From NCBI RefSeq assembly GCF_002140175.1, contig NZ_NGMO01000003.1, positions 446,909-481,247 on the forward strand: a DNA stretch of 34,339 bases, read 5' to 3'. This DNA comes from Candidatus Enterococcus wittei. Its GTDB lineage: Bacteria > Bacillota > Bacilli > Lactobacillales > Enterococcaceae. Shown here piece after piece: positions 25,215 through 32,838 of this stretch. A model generated the notes under the pieces. The model was not told the origin of the DNA, did no database searches, and worked only from the letters and a program-made list of their open reading frames with translations. How positions within the stretch are numbered: the first letter of the stretch is position 1; each line of letters opens with the position of its first letter. A program made the translations under genes and the position numbers.

Positions 25215-27248
25215 TTATTTTTTCATTTCATCGATCAATATTTTGGATAATAATTGATAGACGATTTCCTGATTTCCTGAACGAAAGATTTCAGTATTTA
25301 AATCGTTCATGATAAGTGCACCACTAATTTTCCCAAGTAATCTTCCTGTAATTTCATCAATTGGAGAAGGTGCCAATATCACGAGCATTCTGGATAAATA
25401 AAGGGGCTTCCTGTCCATTCCTTCAATCTCAAGTTCATTTTCTAGATGAAAGATACAAAAAACCGGTTCAGTGACTTGGGAACTAGATGTATGAAACAAT
25501 CCCATATTCGTATTAGGGATACCTACGGGAGATTGATGATATCTTTGCATTAAGCGTTGATAGACTTTTGTCTCATCCTGAATAATCTCCTTTGGAAGGT
25601 AGGAGAATATCTCTTGGACCGTCTCTTCAATTGTTGTAGCATTTGAGAGTTCCTGAATAAAGAACTGACCTAAAAGTCCATTGATTTTTTCCATCATTCT
25701 GACTGTTTTTTCATAGTTATCTTCAATTGTTGGTTGCGATTTTGAAATTTGGCTTTTACCTTTAATTCTTTTTTCTTCTAGACGAGCAAATTCTTCTTTC
25801 AGTTGTTTCACCTCTTCTTCAAGAAGTAAAGGTGAAACTAATAGATACTTGCCATCATACCCAGTAAGAATCGATGTGGAAATAACTAGATCATATGTTT
25901 CTTCTAGATCGATATTTTTCAAGTCAGCGATCCGATAAAAATGAATGTGCTGGATAAAAGGAAAATAGCGTTTTAGTCTCAGCTCAAGCATACTTGTCGA
26001 AGCCAATCCACTTGGTGAAAAACCAGCGATTTTAATCGTACTATCTTTCGGTGCTTTTTCTAATGAGTTCGCAAAGTGTAAAACCATATAGGCAATCTCT
26101 TCTTCTGATAACTTTTTTTCTTGAAAAATCAATTCGATTGCGTAACGAATACCTTGGGCGATTTCTTGGTACTGAAACATGATTTTTTCTAAGATAGGAT
26201 TCGTCAACTGTTCTTCTTGTAAAACAGCGCGTGAAAATACACCTGATAGATGTGTCAGCAACATTTTATACAACATTTCATCCTCGTAAAAAGGGCTATT
26301 TGTCTCTTGACTGACAACTTCGATTAATTGTTTTACTAAATAAGCTAACTGTGTATCAAAAGTCTCTTCAAAAAAATTTTGATCAAAGGAATTTGAAAAA
26401 TCATTTAATAAACTAGCAAAAAAAACAATTTCGTTGACTGGATAGAGTTGTTTGGTTTCAATACCGACTTTTGAAAATAAAGCTTTGGCGATCCGTAATA
26501 AATCTTTGTTGACTAAGCCAGTATAAGTTTCATTCGTTAGTAGATATTTTTTCGTTACTCGATCGATCGTAATGCTTAACATCAAAACTAAATGCTCAAG
26601 TTTTCGATCACTGAGATCTGTCTGTTGTTGAATCAATTCATCATGAATCACTTTACGTGCCAGTAGAAGATATTTTGTATTGATAAAGCGAAAAAAATAA
26701 TTCGTCGTATCCTCAAATTGAGCACGATGAAAAATCTCATACTCATTGATTTCTAGCGCCATGACATTGGCTATCAATAAACGTCGATATTTTTCTGGAC
26801 CGGTGATTTCATAACCACGATTACGAATGATTTTTAAGGGAAGTTGCTTCATATTTGTTTCCAATTGTTTGATATCCCCGTAAAAAGTCGTATTACTAAT
26901 CAAATACTGTTCCATAAAATAGTTCAATGACAAAGGTTGATCTGTGGTTAGCAATTCCAGTAAGATCGCATGCTGCCTTTGTGAAGTAGACAGTTCTAAA
27001 AATTGTTCTTCCATTTCTCGTAGGAGCAAGTGCTTGATTTCTTCACTTGCCTTTATCGTAAATGAACCACGTGAAACTTTTTCTAAAGTAGCGCCAACTT
27101 CTTTTAACGAAAGTTCAAGCTGTTCAAGTTCTCGATAAACAGTTCGTCTGCTCATTTTCAAAAGATTCATCAGGCGCTGGATCGAAACTGGTGACGGACT
27201 AGTGATGAGTTCTGTCAGTAGTTGCTTCTCTCTGGGTGACAAATACAT
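25215..27248 (-). CDS. mtlR: MtlR-like PTS-controlled transcription regulator
   Basis: A 677-residue regulator. An N-terminal DeoR/Mga-type helix-turn-helix (about 3-60) and a second wing (about 85-150) bind DNA. Two PRD domains follow (about 185-290, with His219; about 300-400, with His333 and His391), then an EIIB-Gat-like domain (about 405-495) and an EIIA-like domain (about 525-677) with His586 in GLFHTSS. B. subtilis MtlR has a key Cys in the EIIB-like domain; here that position appears to be Ser411 (FSPSGLAST), so this control point may be lost. The ATG at 27248 lies 50 bases inside the EIICB gene, preceded by AAAGGAAGTGG. It probably senses PTS phosphorylation and activates mannitol-type genes. 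Confidence 0.85.
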   Translation of the reverse strand: MYLSPREKQLLTELITSPSPVSIQRLMNLLKMSRRTVYRELEQLELSLKEVGATLEKVSRGSFTIKASEEIKHLLLREMEEQFLELSTSQRQHAILLELLTTDQPLSLNYFMEQYLISNTTFYGDIKQLETNMKQLPLKIIRNRGYEITGPEKYRRLLIANVMALEINEYEIFHRAQFEDTTNYFFRFINTKYLLLARKVIHDELIQQQTDLSDRKLEHLVLMLSITIDRVTKKYLLTNETYTGLVNKDLLRIAKALFSKVGIETKQLYPVNEIVFFASLLNDFSNSFDQNFFEETFDTQLAYLVKQLIEVVSQETNSPFYEDEMLYKMLLTHLSGVFSRAVLQEEQLTNPILEKIMFQYQEIAQGIRYAIELIFQEKKLSEEEIAYMVLHFANSLEKAPKDSTIKIAGFSPSGLASTSMLELRLKRYFPFIQHIHFYRIADLKNIDLEETYDLVISTSILTGYDGKYLLVSPLLLEEEVKQLKEEFARLEEKRIKGKSQISKSQPTIEDNYEKTVRMMEKINGLLGQFFIQELSNATTIEETVQEIFSYLPKEIIQDETKVYQRLMQRYHQSPVGIPNTNMGLFHTSSSQVTEPVFCIFHLENELEIEGMDRKPLYLSRMLVILAPSPIDEITGRLLGKISGALIMNDLNTEIFRSGNQEIVYQLLSKILIDEMKK

Positions 27249-28950
27249 CGATGTCCACTTCCTTTACTAATTTTGCATATTCTTGCGTCCCTACGAAATG
27301 ATCAACAATCAACAAATGTTTCACACGCTCCTCTAAGCTATAATTCTTTGCTATCATTTGGTCTGTTACATAAAGGATTTGTTCCTCTTCTATCAGCTGT
27401 TCAATTGCTTCTTTTTGGATATCGAGGAACACTTGATGCTCCTTAGCGATCCGACTCAAGACTATCATCCCCATTGTTTGTGAACCACGACGATTTTTTT
27501 CATATAAAAAAACCACCTTTTGTACTTTACCTTTTCTTGATTGCACCGTTTGTTTAGCCAGTTCTTGTGAAGGTTGATTATTGATTCGCTGTTTGATCAA
27601 TGGTAAATATTCATCTATTTCTAAAAAATGTGTCACTGGTAAAATTTGACTGTCTTCTACCTTTTCTTTAGCTAAAGGTAAAAAATTTTCTTGAACAACC
27701 ACTAACTGTTCTGGATTTTTTTTTAATTCCGCAATGGATCGATAAGTGATTGGGATACGAATATGATCAAATGCCAGTTGCTTTTGAAGAAGTGCGGCAC
27801 CCATTGCACTAGACCCCATTCCTGCATCACAGGCAAATATAATTTCACTAATTGATTCGTTATTCATTGAGAGCTCCTTTTTTGATGAGGTTGATTTAAC
27901 AGGGGTTGGCTTGTGTTTTTTTAGAAGTATAGAAGCACACGTAAATGTAACCAAAGCACTAAGGAATATCCCTAAAGTCACTCCTAATATCTGTAGTGGC
28001 GGTGTATTCGCTAAAATTACGACTAAAGAGCCAGGAGATACTGGGGTACTCAAGCCAATGTCTAACCATTGAAAAGTCAATGTTCCGGTTGCTCCGCCTA
28101 ATATCACTGCAAAAAAAAGAGCAGGTTGCATCAATACAAATGGAAAATAGATTTCATGAATACCACCGATTGCTTGAATCATTAATGCGCCACTAGCTTT
28201 TATACTCTTTTCTTTTTCTGCAAATAAAATCATTGCAGCCAACACACCGACACCTGGACCTGGGTTGGCTTCCATCAAAAATAAGATCGAATGACCTGTT
28301 TTTTGTGACAATTCGAGACCTAGAGGAGTCAATATTCCATGATTAATAACATTATTCAAAAAAAATATTTTTAAGGGTTCAATAATCAGACTAATAAAAG
28401 GCAATAGATTTTTTTCAATCAGCCAATAAACAAGAGCACCTATATTCATCAAAGATCTTTCTACCACTGGTTGGATAATTAGAATCCCCATGATACAAGT
28501 AAGTCCCCCACTGACTCCAACCAATAGATTATTCACTAACATTTCATATCCAGGTTTTATTCTTGGTGAAACCCATTTGTACAGCCATTGAAATCCACTA
28601 CCGGTCAATAAGCCAATCACCATGGCTCCAAAGATTGGTGCAAAATCAGAAACCACAATCATCCCCAAGGAGGCTATTGCACCAGCTACGGCTGCCTTTT
28701 GATTAAAAATTTTCGCACCAGAATAACTAATCAATATAGGCAACAATAAATAAGTCAACCAGTGGTTCACTTCAAGTAAATTACGCTGCAACTCTCCAGA
28801 TAAGTTATTCGTTATTATAGATAACAAACCCCAAGTAATAAAGATACTGAGATTTGGCATAAGCATTTGTTTAAAATAATGCATCAATTGAGAAAAACAC
28901 TTCAACTTAATTCTCGACCGAACAGGAAGCGCCTTCAAAAATTCAACCAC
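27199..28950 (-). CDS. Second mannitol-family PTS EIICB component with extra cysteine-less EIIB-like domain
   Basis: A 583-residue EIICB transporter. The EIIC domain covers about residues 25-345, with GIHEIYFP near 263. The active EIIB domain covers about 368-455, with Cys374 in [11 protein letters not shown] second EIIB-like domain covers about 475-570; its loop reads FLYEKNRRGSQTMG, so Tyr483 replaces the Cys. It shares this plan with MtlA (10064-11842) but is clearly diverged, so the substrate may be mannitol or another hexitol. The start is GTG at 28950 with only a weak ribosome site. No dehydrogenase gene follows in this cluster. Confidence 0.85.
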   Translation of the reverse strand: MVEFLKALPVRSRIKLKCFSQLMHYFKQMLMPNLSIFITWGLLSIITNNLSGELQRNLLEVNHWLTYLLLPILISYSGAKIFNQKAAVAGAIASLGMIVVSDFAPIFGAMVIGLLTGSGFQWLYKWVSPRIKPGYEMLVNNLLVGVSGGLTCIMGILIIQPVVERSLMNIGALVYWLIEKNLLPFISLIIEPLKIFFLNNVINHGILTPLGLELSQKTGHSILFLMEANPGPGVGVLAAMILFAEKEKSIKASGALMIQAIGGIHEIYFPFVLMQPALFFAVILGGATGTLTFQWLDIGLSTPVSPGSLVVILANTPPLQILGVTLGIFLSALVTFTCASILLKKHKPTPVKSTSSKKELSMNNESISEIIFACDAGMGSSAMGAALLQKQLAFDHIRIPITYRSIAELKKNPEQLVVVQENFLPLAKEKVEDSQILPVTHFLEIDEYLPLIKQRINNQPSQELAKQTVQSRKGKVQKVVFLYEKNRRGSQTMGMIVLSRIAKEHQVFLDIQKEAIEQLIEEEQILYVTDQMIAKNYSLEERVKHLLIVDHFVGTQEYAKLVKEVDIDVFVTQREATTDRTHH

Positions 28951-29000
28951 CTGATTACCAGCTCTTTTCCAAGCCAGTTATTTAGGCTTTAATATGGATT

Positions 29001-29020
29001 TCAGAAACATTTCTTTCTGA
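29001..29020 (-). promoter_or_regulatory. Palindrome upstream of the second EIICB gene
   Basis: TCAGAAA, six bases, then TTTCTGA form perfect 7-bp inverted arms. It lies about 50 bases upstream of the GTG start and about 8 bases past a possible -10 TAGAAT (29028-29033, minus strand). The arm-gap-arm spacing resembles the MtlR site in front of mtlA, but the half-site sequence differs. It may be an operator or a leader hairpin. Confidence 0.35.
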
Positions 29021-29058
29021 TAATCCTATTCTAACAGTTTCCGTTATCTTTTTTCTAC

Positions 29059-29098
29059 AAAAAAATTGATAAAGAACAAGATTCATTCTTTACCAATT
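29059..29098 (-). terminator. Terminator of the rbs operon
   Basis: Minus-strand 13-base arms AATTGGTAAAGAA and TTCTTTATCAATT (29064-29076 and 29086-29098) pair with one G-U around a 9-base loop. A run of T follows. It begins a few bases after the rbsU stop codon. Confidence 0.85.
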
Positions 29099-29103
29099 TC
29101 GTT

Positions 29104-29991
29104 TTATATAAGAACTGTTATTGTTGCTGCAGCTAAAATAAGCACCAAACCAATAATTGTGACAGCCATTTCTTTTTTGGTTTTCTTTTGTCCTAAGAAC
29201 CAGATTCCAGTTAAAGTAGCTAACACAACAGAAGTTTGGGATAAAATAAATCCTGTTGCTAAACCATTCATATCTGGTTGTGCTGAAATAAGGTAAGTCA
29301 AAGCAGCAAAGGCAAAGAAAAATCCAGAAAAGATTTGTTTATAAGAAACCACTTCAGTAAAGGCAGATTTTTCACCTTTTTTAAAACTTAAAGCCGCTGT
29401 ATAAATGACTGCGACAAGAAGCATACCGATGGCTTGGGGTAAGAACGCATGCATTCCATCAATTGAGGTAGCTTGCGGAGCCGCGGAGTAGGCCCAGTAA
29501 CCAATTTCACCAACAGCTAATAAAAGGACTGCTTTTTTTAATAAGCTGCTCTTTTCATTCGATTTTTTTTCTGTCCAAACGGTCATCCAAGCACCGATAA
29601 TAATCAATACAAGCGCCAAACCACCTAATACTTTTGCCGTTGTTCCTGGCCAATTTCCTAAAGCGAAGACTCCCCATAAAGAAGCTCCTAATAGTTGAAA
29701 GGCTGTTGTGATTGGCATTGCTCGTGATGATCCAATCAATGTAAAGGATTGGAAAGTAATGATTTGTGCCGTTGCCCAACCTACACCTGAAAGAATTGAA
29801 AAGACTAGGTCCATTCCTGTTGGTAAGCCCATTCCTTTTACTAATGCGAAAATAAGTGCAAATATCAATGTTCCCAAAGTAGATCCTAAAATTTGATTGA
29901 CTGGTCGGCCACCGATTTTAGAAGCAATCGTTGGATATAGCCCCCAACCCAGTAGTGGTCCTAAACCAATCAATAATGCTGTTGCATTCAT
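29104..29991 (-). CDS. rbsU: Ribose uptake permease of the GRP (glucose/ribose porter) family
   Basis: A 295-residue membrane protein with about ten hydrophobic spans. It begins with the family signature LIGLGPLLGWGLYPTIASK and contains a VGWATAQIITFQSF segment. GRP permeases take up sugars by ion-coupled transport and replace the ribose ABC transporter in lactobacilli and enterococci. It follows rbsD by 19 bases and is the last gene of rbsK-rbsD-rbsU. The ATG follows AGGAGGAAATTAAA. Ribose as substrate is inferred from the neighbours. Confidence 0.88.
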   Translation of the reverse strand: MNATALLIGLGPLLGWGLYPTIASKIGGRPVNQILGSTLGTLIFALIFALVKGMGLPTGMDLVFSILSGVGWATAQIITFQSFTLIGSSRAMPITTAFQLLGASLWGVFALGNWPGTTAKVLGGLALVLIIIGAWMTVWTEKKSNEKSSLLKKAVLLLAVGEIGYWAYSAAPQATSIDGMHAFLPQAIGMLLVAVIYTAALSFKKGEKSAFTEVVSYKQIFSGFFFAFAALTYLISAQPDMNGLATGFILSQTSVVLATLTGIWFLGQKKTKKEMAVTIIGLVLILAAATITVLI

Positions 29992-30010
29992 TTTAATTTC
30001 CTCCTATTAT

Positions 30011-30406
30011 TTAAAATACGACGCCACTTTCTAATAAGATATTAGCATATGGTGTCATTTCTCCAGTTCGGATAAATGCATGACAATTGTTTAATTCTGC
30101 TTTCATTTCACTGTGTGGGATAAAAGTAATTGGTGTATCTGGCAATTCTTTTTTGATTTCTGAAAGAATATCAGGGTTTTCTGTTTTGATTTCTTCCGCT
30201 AGATAGATACGTTGAACTTCCAATTCTTCTAACACATTCGTCAATACATCCATAAAACTAGGAACTCCATTAGTCACTGCCAAATCAATTTTTTCAGTAG
30301 TCATCGGAACCGGCATCCCAGCATCTCCGATACTTAATTTGTCAAAGTGCCCCATTTGTGCAATCACGCGTGAGATATCTGAATTAATAACTTTTGTTTT
30401 TTTCAT
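30011..30406 (-). CDS. rbsD: D-ribose pyranase
   Basis: A 131-residue enzyme that interconverts the pyranose and furanose forms of ribose, supplying the form used by ribokinase. Catalytic His20 is in [13 protein letters not shown], Asp28 follows, and the C-terminus has the family [12 protein letters not shown]. Length is standard. It lies between rbsK (18 bases upstream) and rbsU. Confidence 0.95.
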   Translation of the reverse strand: MKKTKVINSDISRVIAQMGHFDKLSIGDAGMPVPMTTEKIDLAVTNGVPSFMDVLTNVLEELEVQRIYLAEEIKTENPDILSEIKKELPDTPITFIPHSEMKAELNNCHAFIRTGEMTPYANILLESGVVF

Positions 30407-30424
30407 TGTAATAACATCCTTTCT

Positions 30425-31333
30425 TTAGTTCAATTCATTTTTATAAGGAATTGATGGTTGCGCACCAAAACGTTGAACAGTGAGTGATGAAGCCTTATTT
30501 CCATAGCGAATGGCTTCTTCTAGATTACTGAAATCAGTCGCTAAGATGCTACTCATTGCACCAATAAAGGTATCTCCAGCTGCTGTCGTGTCAACTGCAT
30601 TCACTTTGAATGCTGGTACGATACCACTCGCTCCATTTTCAATATCATAATAAGCCCCTTTGCTACCAATCGTGATGATGACTGCTTCAATCCCTAATTG
30701 ATGGAACGCTTTCGCTGCTTCTTGCAAACTCGCTTCATCCGTGATAGAGATACCAGTTAATATTTCTGTTTCTGTCTCGTTTGGAATGATCATGTCTGTT
30801 ACTTTCAATAATTCCGTTGGTACATTTTCTAGTGCAGGAGCTGGATTCAAGATCGTTTTGACTCCCGCCTTTTGAGCAATCGTGAAAGCTTCTACCGTAC
30901 TATCTAGAGCGCTTTCAAACTGTGCGATGACAAAATCACTTTTTTCAATTATTTCTTTACTTTTTTTGACTTGATCAGGAGTAAAAGCATTATTTGCACC
31001 CGCATGGATCATGATACTGTTTTCCCCTTGATCATCCACGATGATATAGGCTTGTCCTGTAGCTTGATTTTCCAATGTGACCACACCGTTTAAATCAATT
31101 CCTTCTTGTGTCAAAAGATCAGTCATTGCTTTGCCAGCTTCGTCTGTTCCTACTGCACCGATAAAATAAGTTGTTGCTTCTGAACGAGTTGCAGCTACTG
31201 CTTGATTGGCTCCTTTGCCGCCTCCTGCTGAAAATGTTTCTTTTGTATGGATCGTTTCACCAGGTTTAGGCATATGTTTCACCCGAATCGTCCGATCTAA
31301 ATTAATACTTCCTATAACTGTAATCGTATTCAT
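30425..31333 (-). CDS. rbsK: Ribokinase
   Basis: A 302-residue PfkB-family kinase that phosphorylates ribose to ribose-5-phosphate for the pentose phosphate pathway. The N-terminal signature is GGGKGANQ at about residues 37-44. The C-terminal anion-hole motif is DTTAAGDTF with catalytic Asp254. It is the first gene of the rbs operon, with AAAGGAGAG before its ATG and a double operator-like palindrome 41-67 bases upstream. Confidence 0.95.
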   Translation of the reverse strand: MNTITVIGSINLDRTIRVKHMPKPGETIHTKETFSAGGGKGANQAVAATRSEATTYFIGAVGTDEAGKAMTDLLTQEGIDLNGVVTLENQATGQAYIIVDDQGENSIMIHAGANNAFTPDQVKKSKEIIEKSDFVIAQFESALDSTVEAFTIAQKAGVKTILNPAPALENVPTELLKVTDMIIPNETETEILTGISITDEASLQEAAKAFHQLGIEAVIITIGSKGAYYDIENGASGIVPAFKVNAVDTTAAGDTFIGAMSSILATDFSNLEEAIRYGNKASSLTVQRFGAQPSIPYKNELN

Positions 31334-31373
31334 TCTAGTTCTCTCCTTTTTTTCATCAAATGAATAAAAAAGC

Positions 31374-31400
31374 TTTAAAACGTTTATTAAAACGTTTTAA
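31374..31400 (-). promoter_or_regulatory. Double LacI-family operator (RbsR or CcpA type) upstream of rbsK
   Basis: TTAAAACGTTTTAA at 31387-31400 is a perfect 14-bp palindrome with a central CG, as bound by LacI-family regulators. A second copy, TAAAACGTTTA (31376-31386), has its CG 12 bases away. No rbsR gene is in the window, so the regulator would be encoded elsewhere. Overlap with a promoter could not be proven because no clear -35/-10 pair is seen. Confidence 0.6.
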
Positions 31401-31472
31401 TTCGACACCAAAAATATAGCACACTTTGAAAGCTATTTCAAGGATGAAAAACAAAACTATTTTATTTTACGT

Positions 31473-31519
31473 AAAAAAGAACGTAGAACAAAAGTAAATA
31501 ACCCTTTTGCTCCACGCTC
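31473..31519 (-). terminator. Strong minus-strand terminator
   Basis: The 16-base arms (31479-31494 and 31504-31519) pair fully on the minus strand if three or four G-U pairs are allowed. The loop is 9 bases and TTTTTT follows. On the plus strand the same places are A-C mismatches, so the direction is clear. It lies about 330 bases beyond the manA stop codon and probably ends the manA transcript or an RNA from the repeat. Confidence 0.75.
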
Positions 31520-31648
31520 TAAATACGTATCAACGGCTGAAACACAAGCATCTCTTTCGAAAACAAGCTGAAATTCACAAAAATTAAAAAAAATGATTTC
31601 CGTGAATTACTTCTTATTTCTCGGCGTTAAACACTTGTCCCAACCTCT
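31473..31648 (-). repeat. Probable dispersed intergenic repeat (GAGGTTGGGAC type)
   Basis: Read on the minus strand, this stretch opens with GAGGTTGGGACAAG and continues with a 7-bp inverted pair AATTCAC/GTGAATT (31572-31608). It closes with the long terminator stem. The GAGG-Y-TGGGAC opening is one I recall from repeats scattered between genes in enterococci and staphylococci. Only one copy is in the window, so the repeat nature cannot be shown here. Confidence 0.4.
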
Positions 31649-31716
31649 TTTATCTATAAGCCAACTCAGTCATATTTTCTTATTTGATTCTTGAGATCCA
31701 ATGATCATTCAAACAA

Positions 31717-31797
31717 CAGGAGAAGTACTTTTCACCCATACATTTTGATAATGAACTATCTGAAAAGCATCTTCATCTCCTATTCTCCTGATTTTTT
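31717..31797 (+). other. Nested inverted repeats with T tract
   Basis: Outer arms CAGGAGAA (31717-31724) and TTCTCCTG (31783-31790) are perfect. Inside them, CTTTTCA (31728-31734) and TGAAAAG (31761-31767) are also perfect. On the plus strand ATTTTTTT follows at once, as in a terminator for a structured plus-strand RNA. No plus-strand gene is nearby. It might also form the 3' end structure of the minus-strand manA transcript. Confidence 0.4.
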
Positions 31798-31849
31798 TCT
31801 TAATCGCTCGAGAATCCGTCACAAAGACCTTGACTTTCTAAACTAAAAT

Positions 31850-32800
31850 TTATTTTCCTGGTTCAGAAGCGATGATTGATACTTCCCCTTGAATCATCCA
31901 TTCATTGACTCCATCTGGAATGATCGCACTGGTTCCTCTTTCTAAAGGATAAGAGGTTCCATCAACAACCAAGTCACCAGCCCCGTCAATGACCGTCATC
32001 AATGTATAAGGCGCTTGTTTTTTAAATGAAGTGATTCCTTTAATATCCCACTCATAAACATTGAAGAATTCGGTTTCCAAATAAGTCACAATCGAAGAAT
32101 TGCCTTTGCGTATCTCTTTGATTTGTAATTCAGGTGTTTTAGCAGGAACAGTTGTCACATCAATTGATTGTTGGATGTGTAATTCCCGAGTGTTTCCTTG
32201 ATCATCTTTCCGATCATAGTCATACACACGATAGGTCGTATCTGAACTTTGTTGCGTTTCTAAAATCATGATCCCTTTCCCTATCGCATGGATTGTGCCA
32301 CTAGGTACATAAAAGAAGTCCCCTTTTTTAACAGGTACTTTTTTCAATAAGTCATCCCAACGACCTGCTTTGATCATTTCAGCTAATTCTTCTCTCGTTT
32401 TTGCATGATGACCATAAATGATTTCTGCTCCTGGCTCAGCATCAATGATATACCAACATTCTGTCTTACCTAGCTCTCCCTCATGTTTCATACCGTAAGT
32501 ATCATCGGGATGGACTTGAACAGACAACTCATCTTCCGCATCTAAAATTTTAATCAACAAGGGGAAGACTGGTTCAGTGGGATGCCCGAATAACTCTTTA
32601 TGTTCTTTCCATAATTCATCTAGTTTCCAGCCTTTGAAAGAGCCGTTTTCGACCACACTTACTCCATGAGGATGCGCACTGATGGCCCAATCTTCACCGA
32701 TCTTATCGTTTGGTATATCAAAGCCAAAAACAGTACGTAAACGACTTCCACCCCAGATTTTTTCTTGAAAAACAGGTTTTAAAAACATAGGTTCTTGCAT
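31850..32800 (-). CDS. manA: Mannose-6-phosphate isomerase, class I
   Basis: A 316-residue zinc enzyme that interconverts mannose-6-phosphate and fructose-6-phosphate. Metal ligands are visible as His97 (QVHPDD), Glu114 (KTECWY) and His171 (GTIHAIGKG). Length matches the short Firmicute type. It follows the hydrolase gene by 38 bases. That gap contains a perfect extended -10, so it may be transcribed both from its own promoter and by read-through. The ATG follows GAGAGGAG. Confidence 0.95.
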   Translation of the reverse strand: MQEPMFLKPVFQEKIWGGSRLRTVFGFDIPNDKIGEDWAISAHPHGVSVVENGSFKGWKLDELWKEHKELFGHPTEPVFPLLIKILDAEDELSVQVHPDDTYGMKHEGELGKTECWYIIDAEPGAEIIYGHHAKTREELAEMIKAGRWDDLLKKVPVKKGDFFYVPSGTIHAIGKGIMILETQQSSDTTYRVYDYDRKDDQGNTRELHIQQSIDVTTVPAKTPELQIKEIRKGNSSIVTYLETEFFNVYEWDIKGITSFKKQAPYTLMTVIDGAGDLVVDGTSYPLERGTSAIIPDGVNEWMIQGEVSIIASEPGK

Positions 32801-32829
32801 ATCTCAAACTCCTCTCAATTTTCAATGTT

Positions 32830-32838
32830 ATTATAGCA
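32830..32838 (-). promoter_or_regulatory. Extended -10 promoter element for manA
   Basis: Minus-strand TGCTATAAT is a perfect TATAAT with the upstream TG of extended -10 promoters. It sits 30 bases before the manA ATG, just after the stop codon of the hydrolase gene. No good -35 lies at the right spacing, which extended -10 promoters tolerate. Confidence 0.5.

Larger units (their letters stand above)
31401..31849. other. Gene-free gap between manA and rbs operator
   Basis: No gene is visible in about 450 bases. It holds a strong minus-strand terminator (31473-31519), a probable dispersed intergenic repeat (about 31473-31648) and a structured segment next to a plus-strand T tract (31717-31797). 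Confidence 0.6.
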
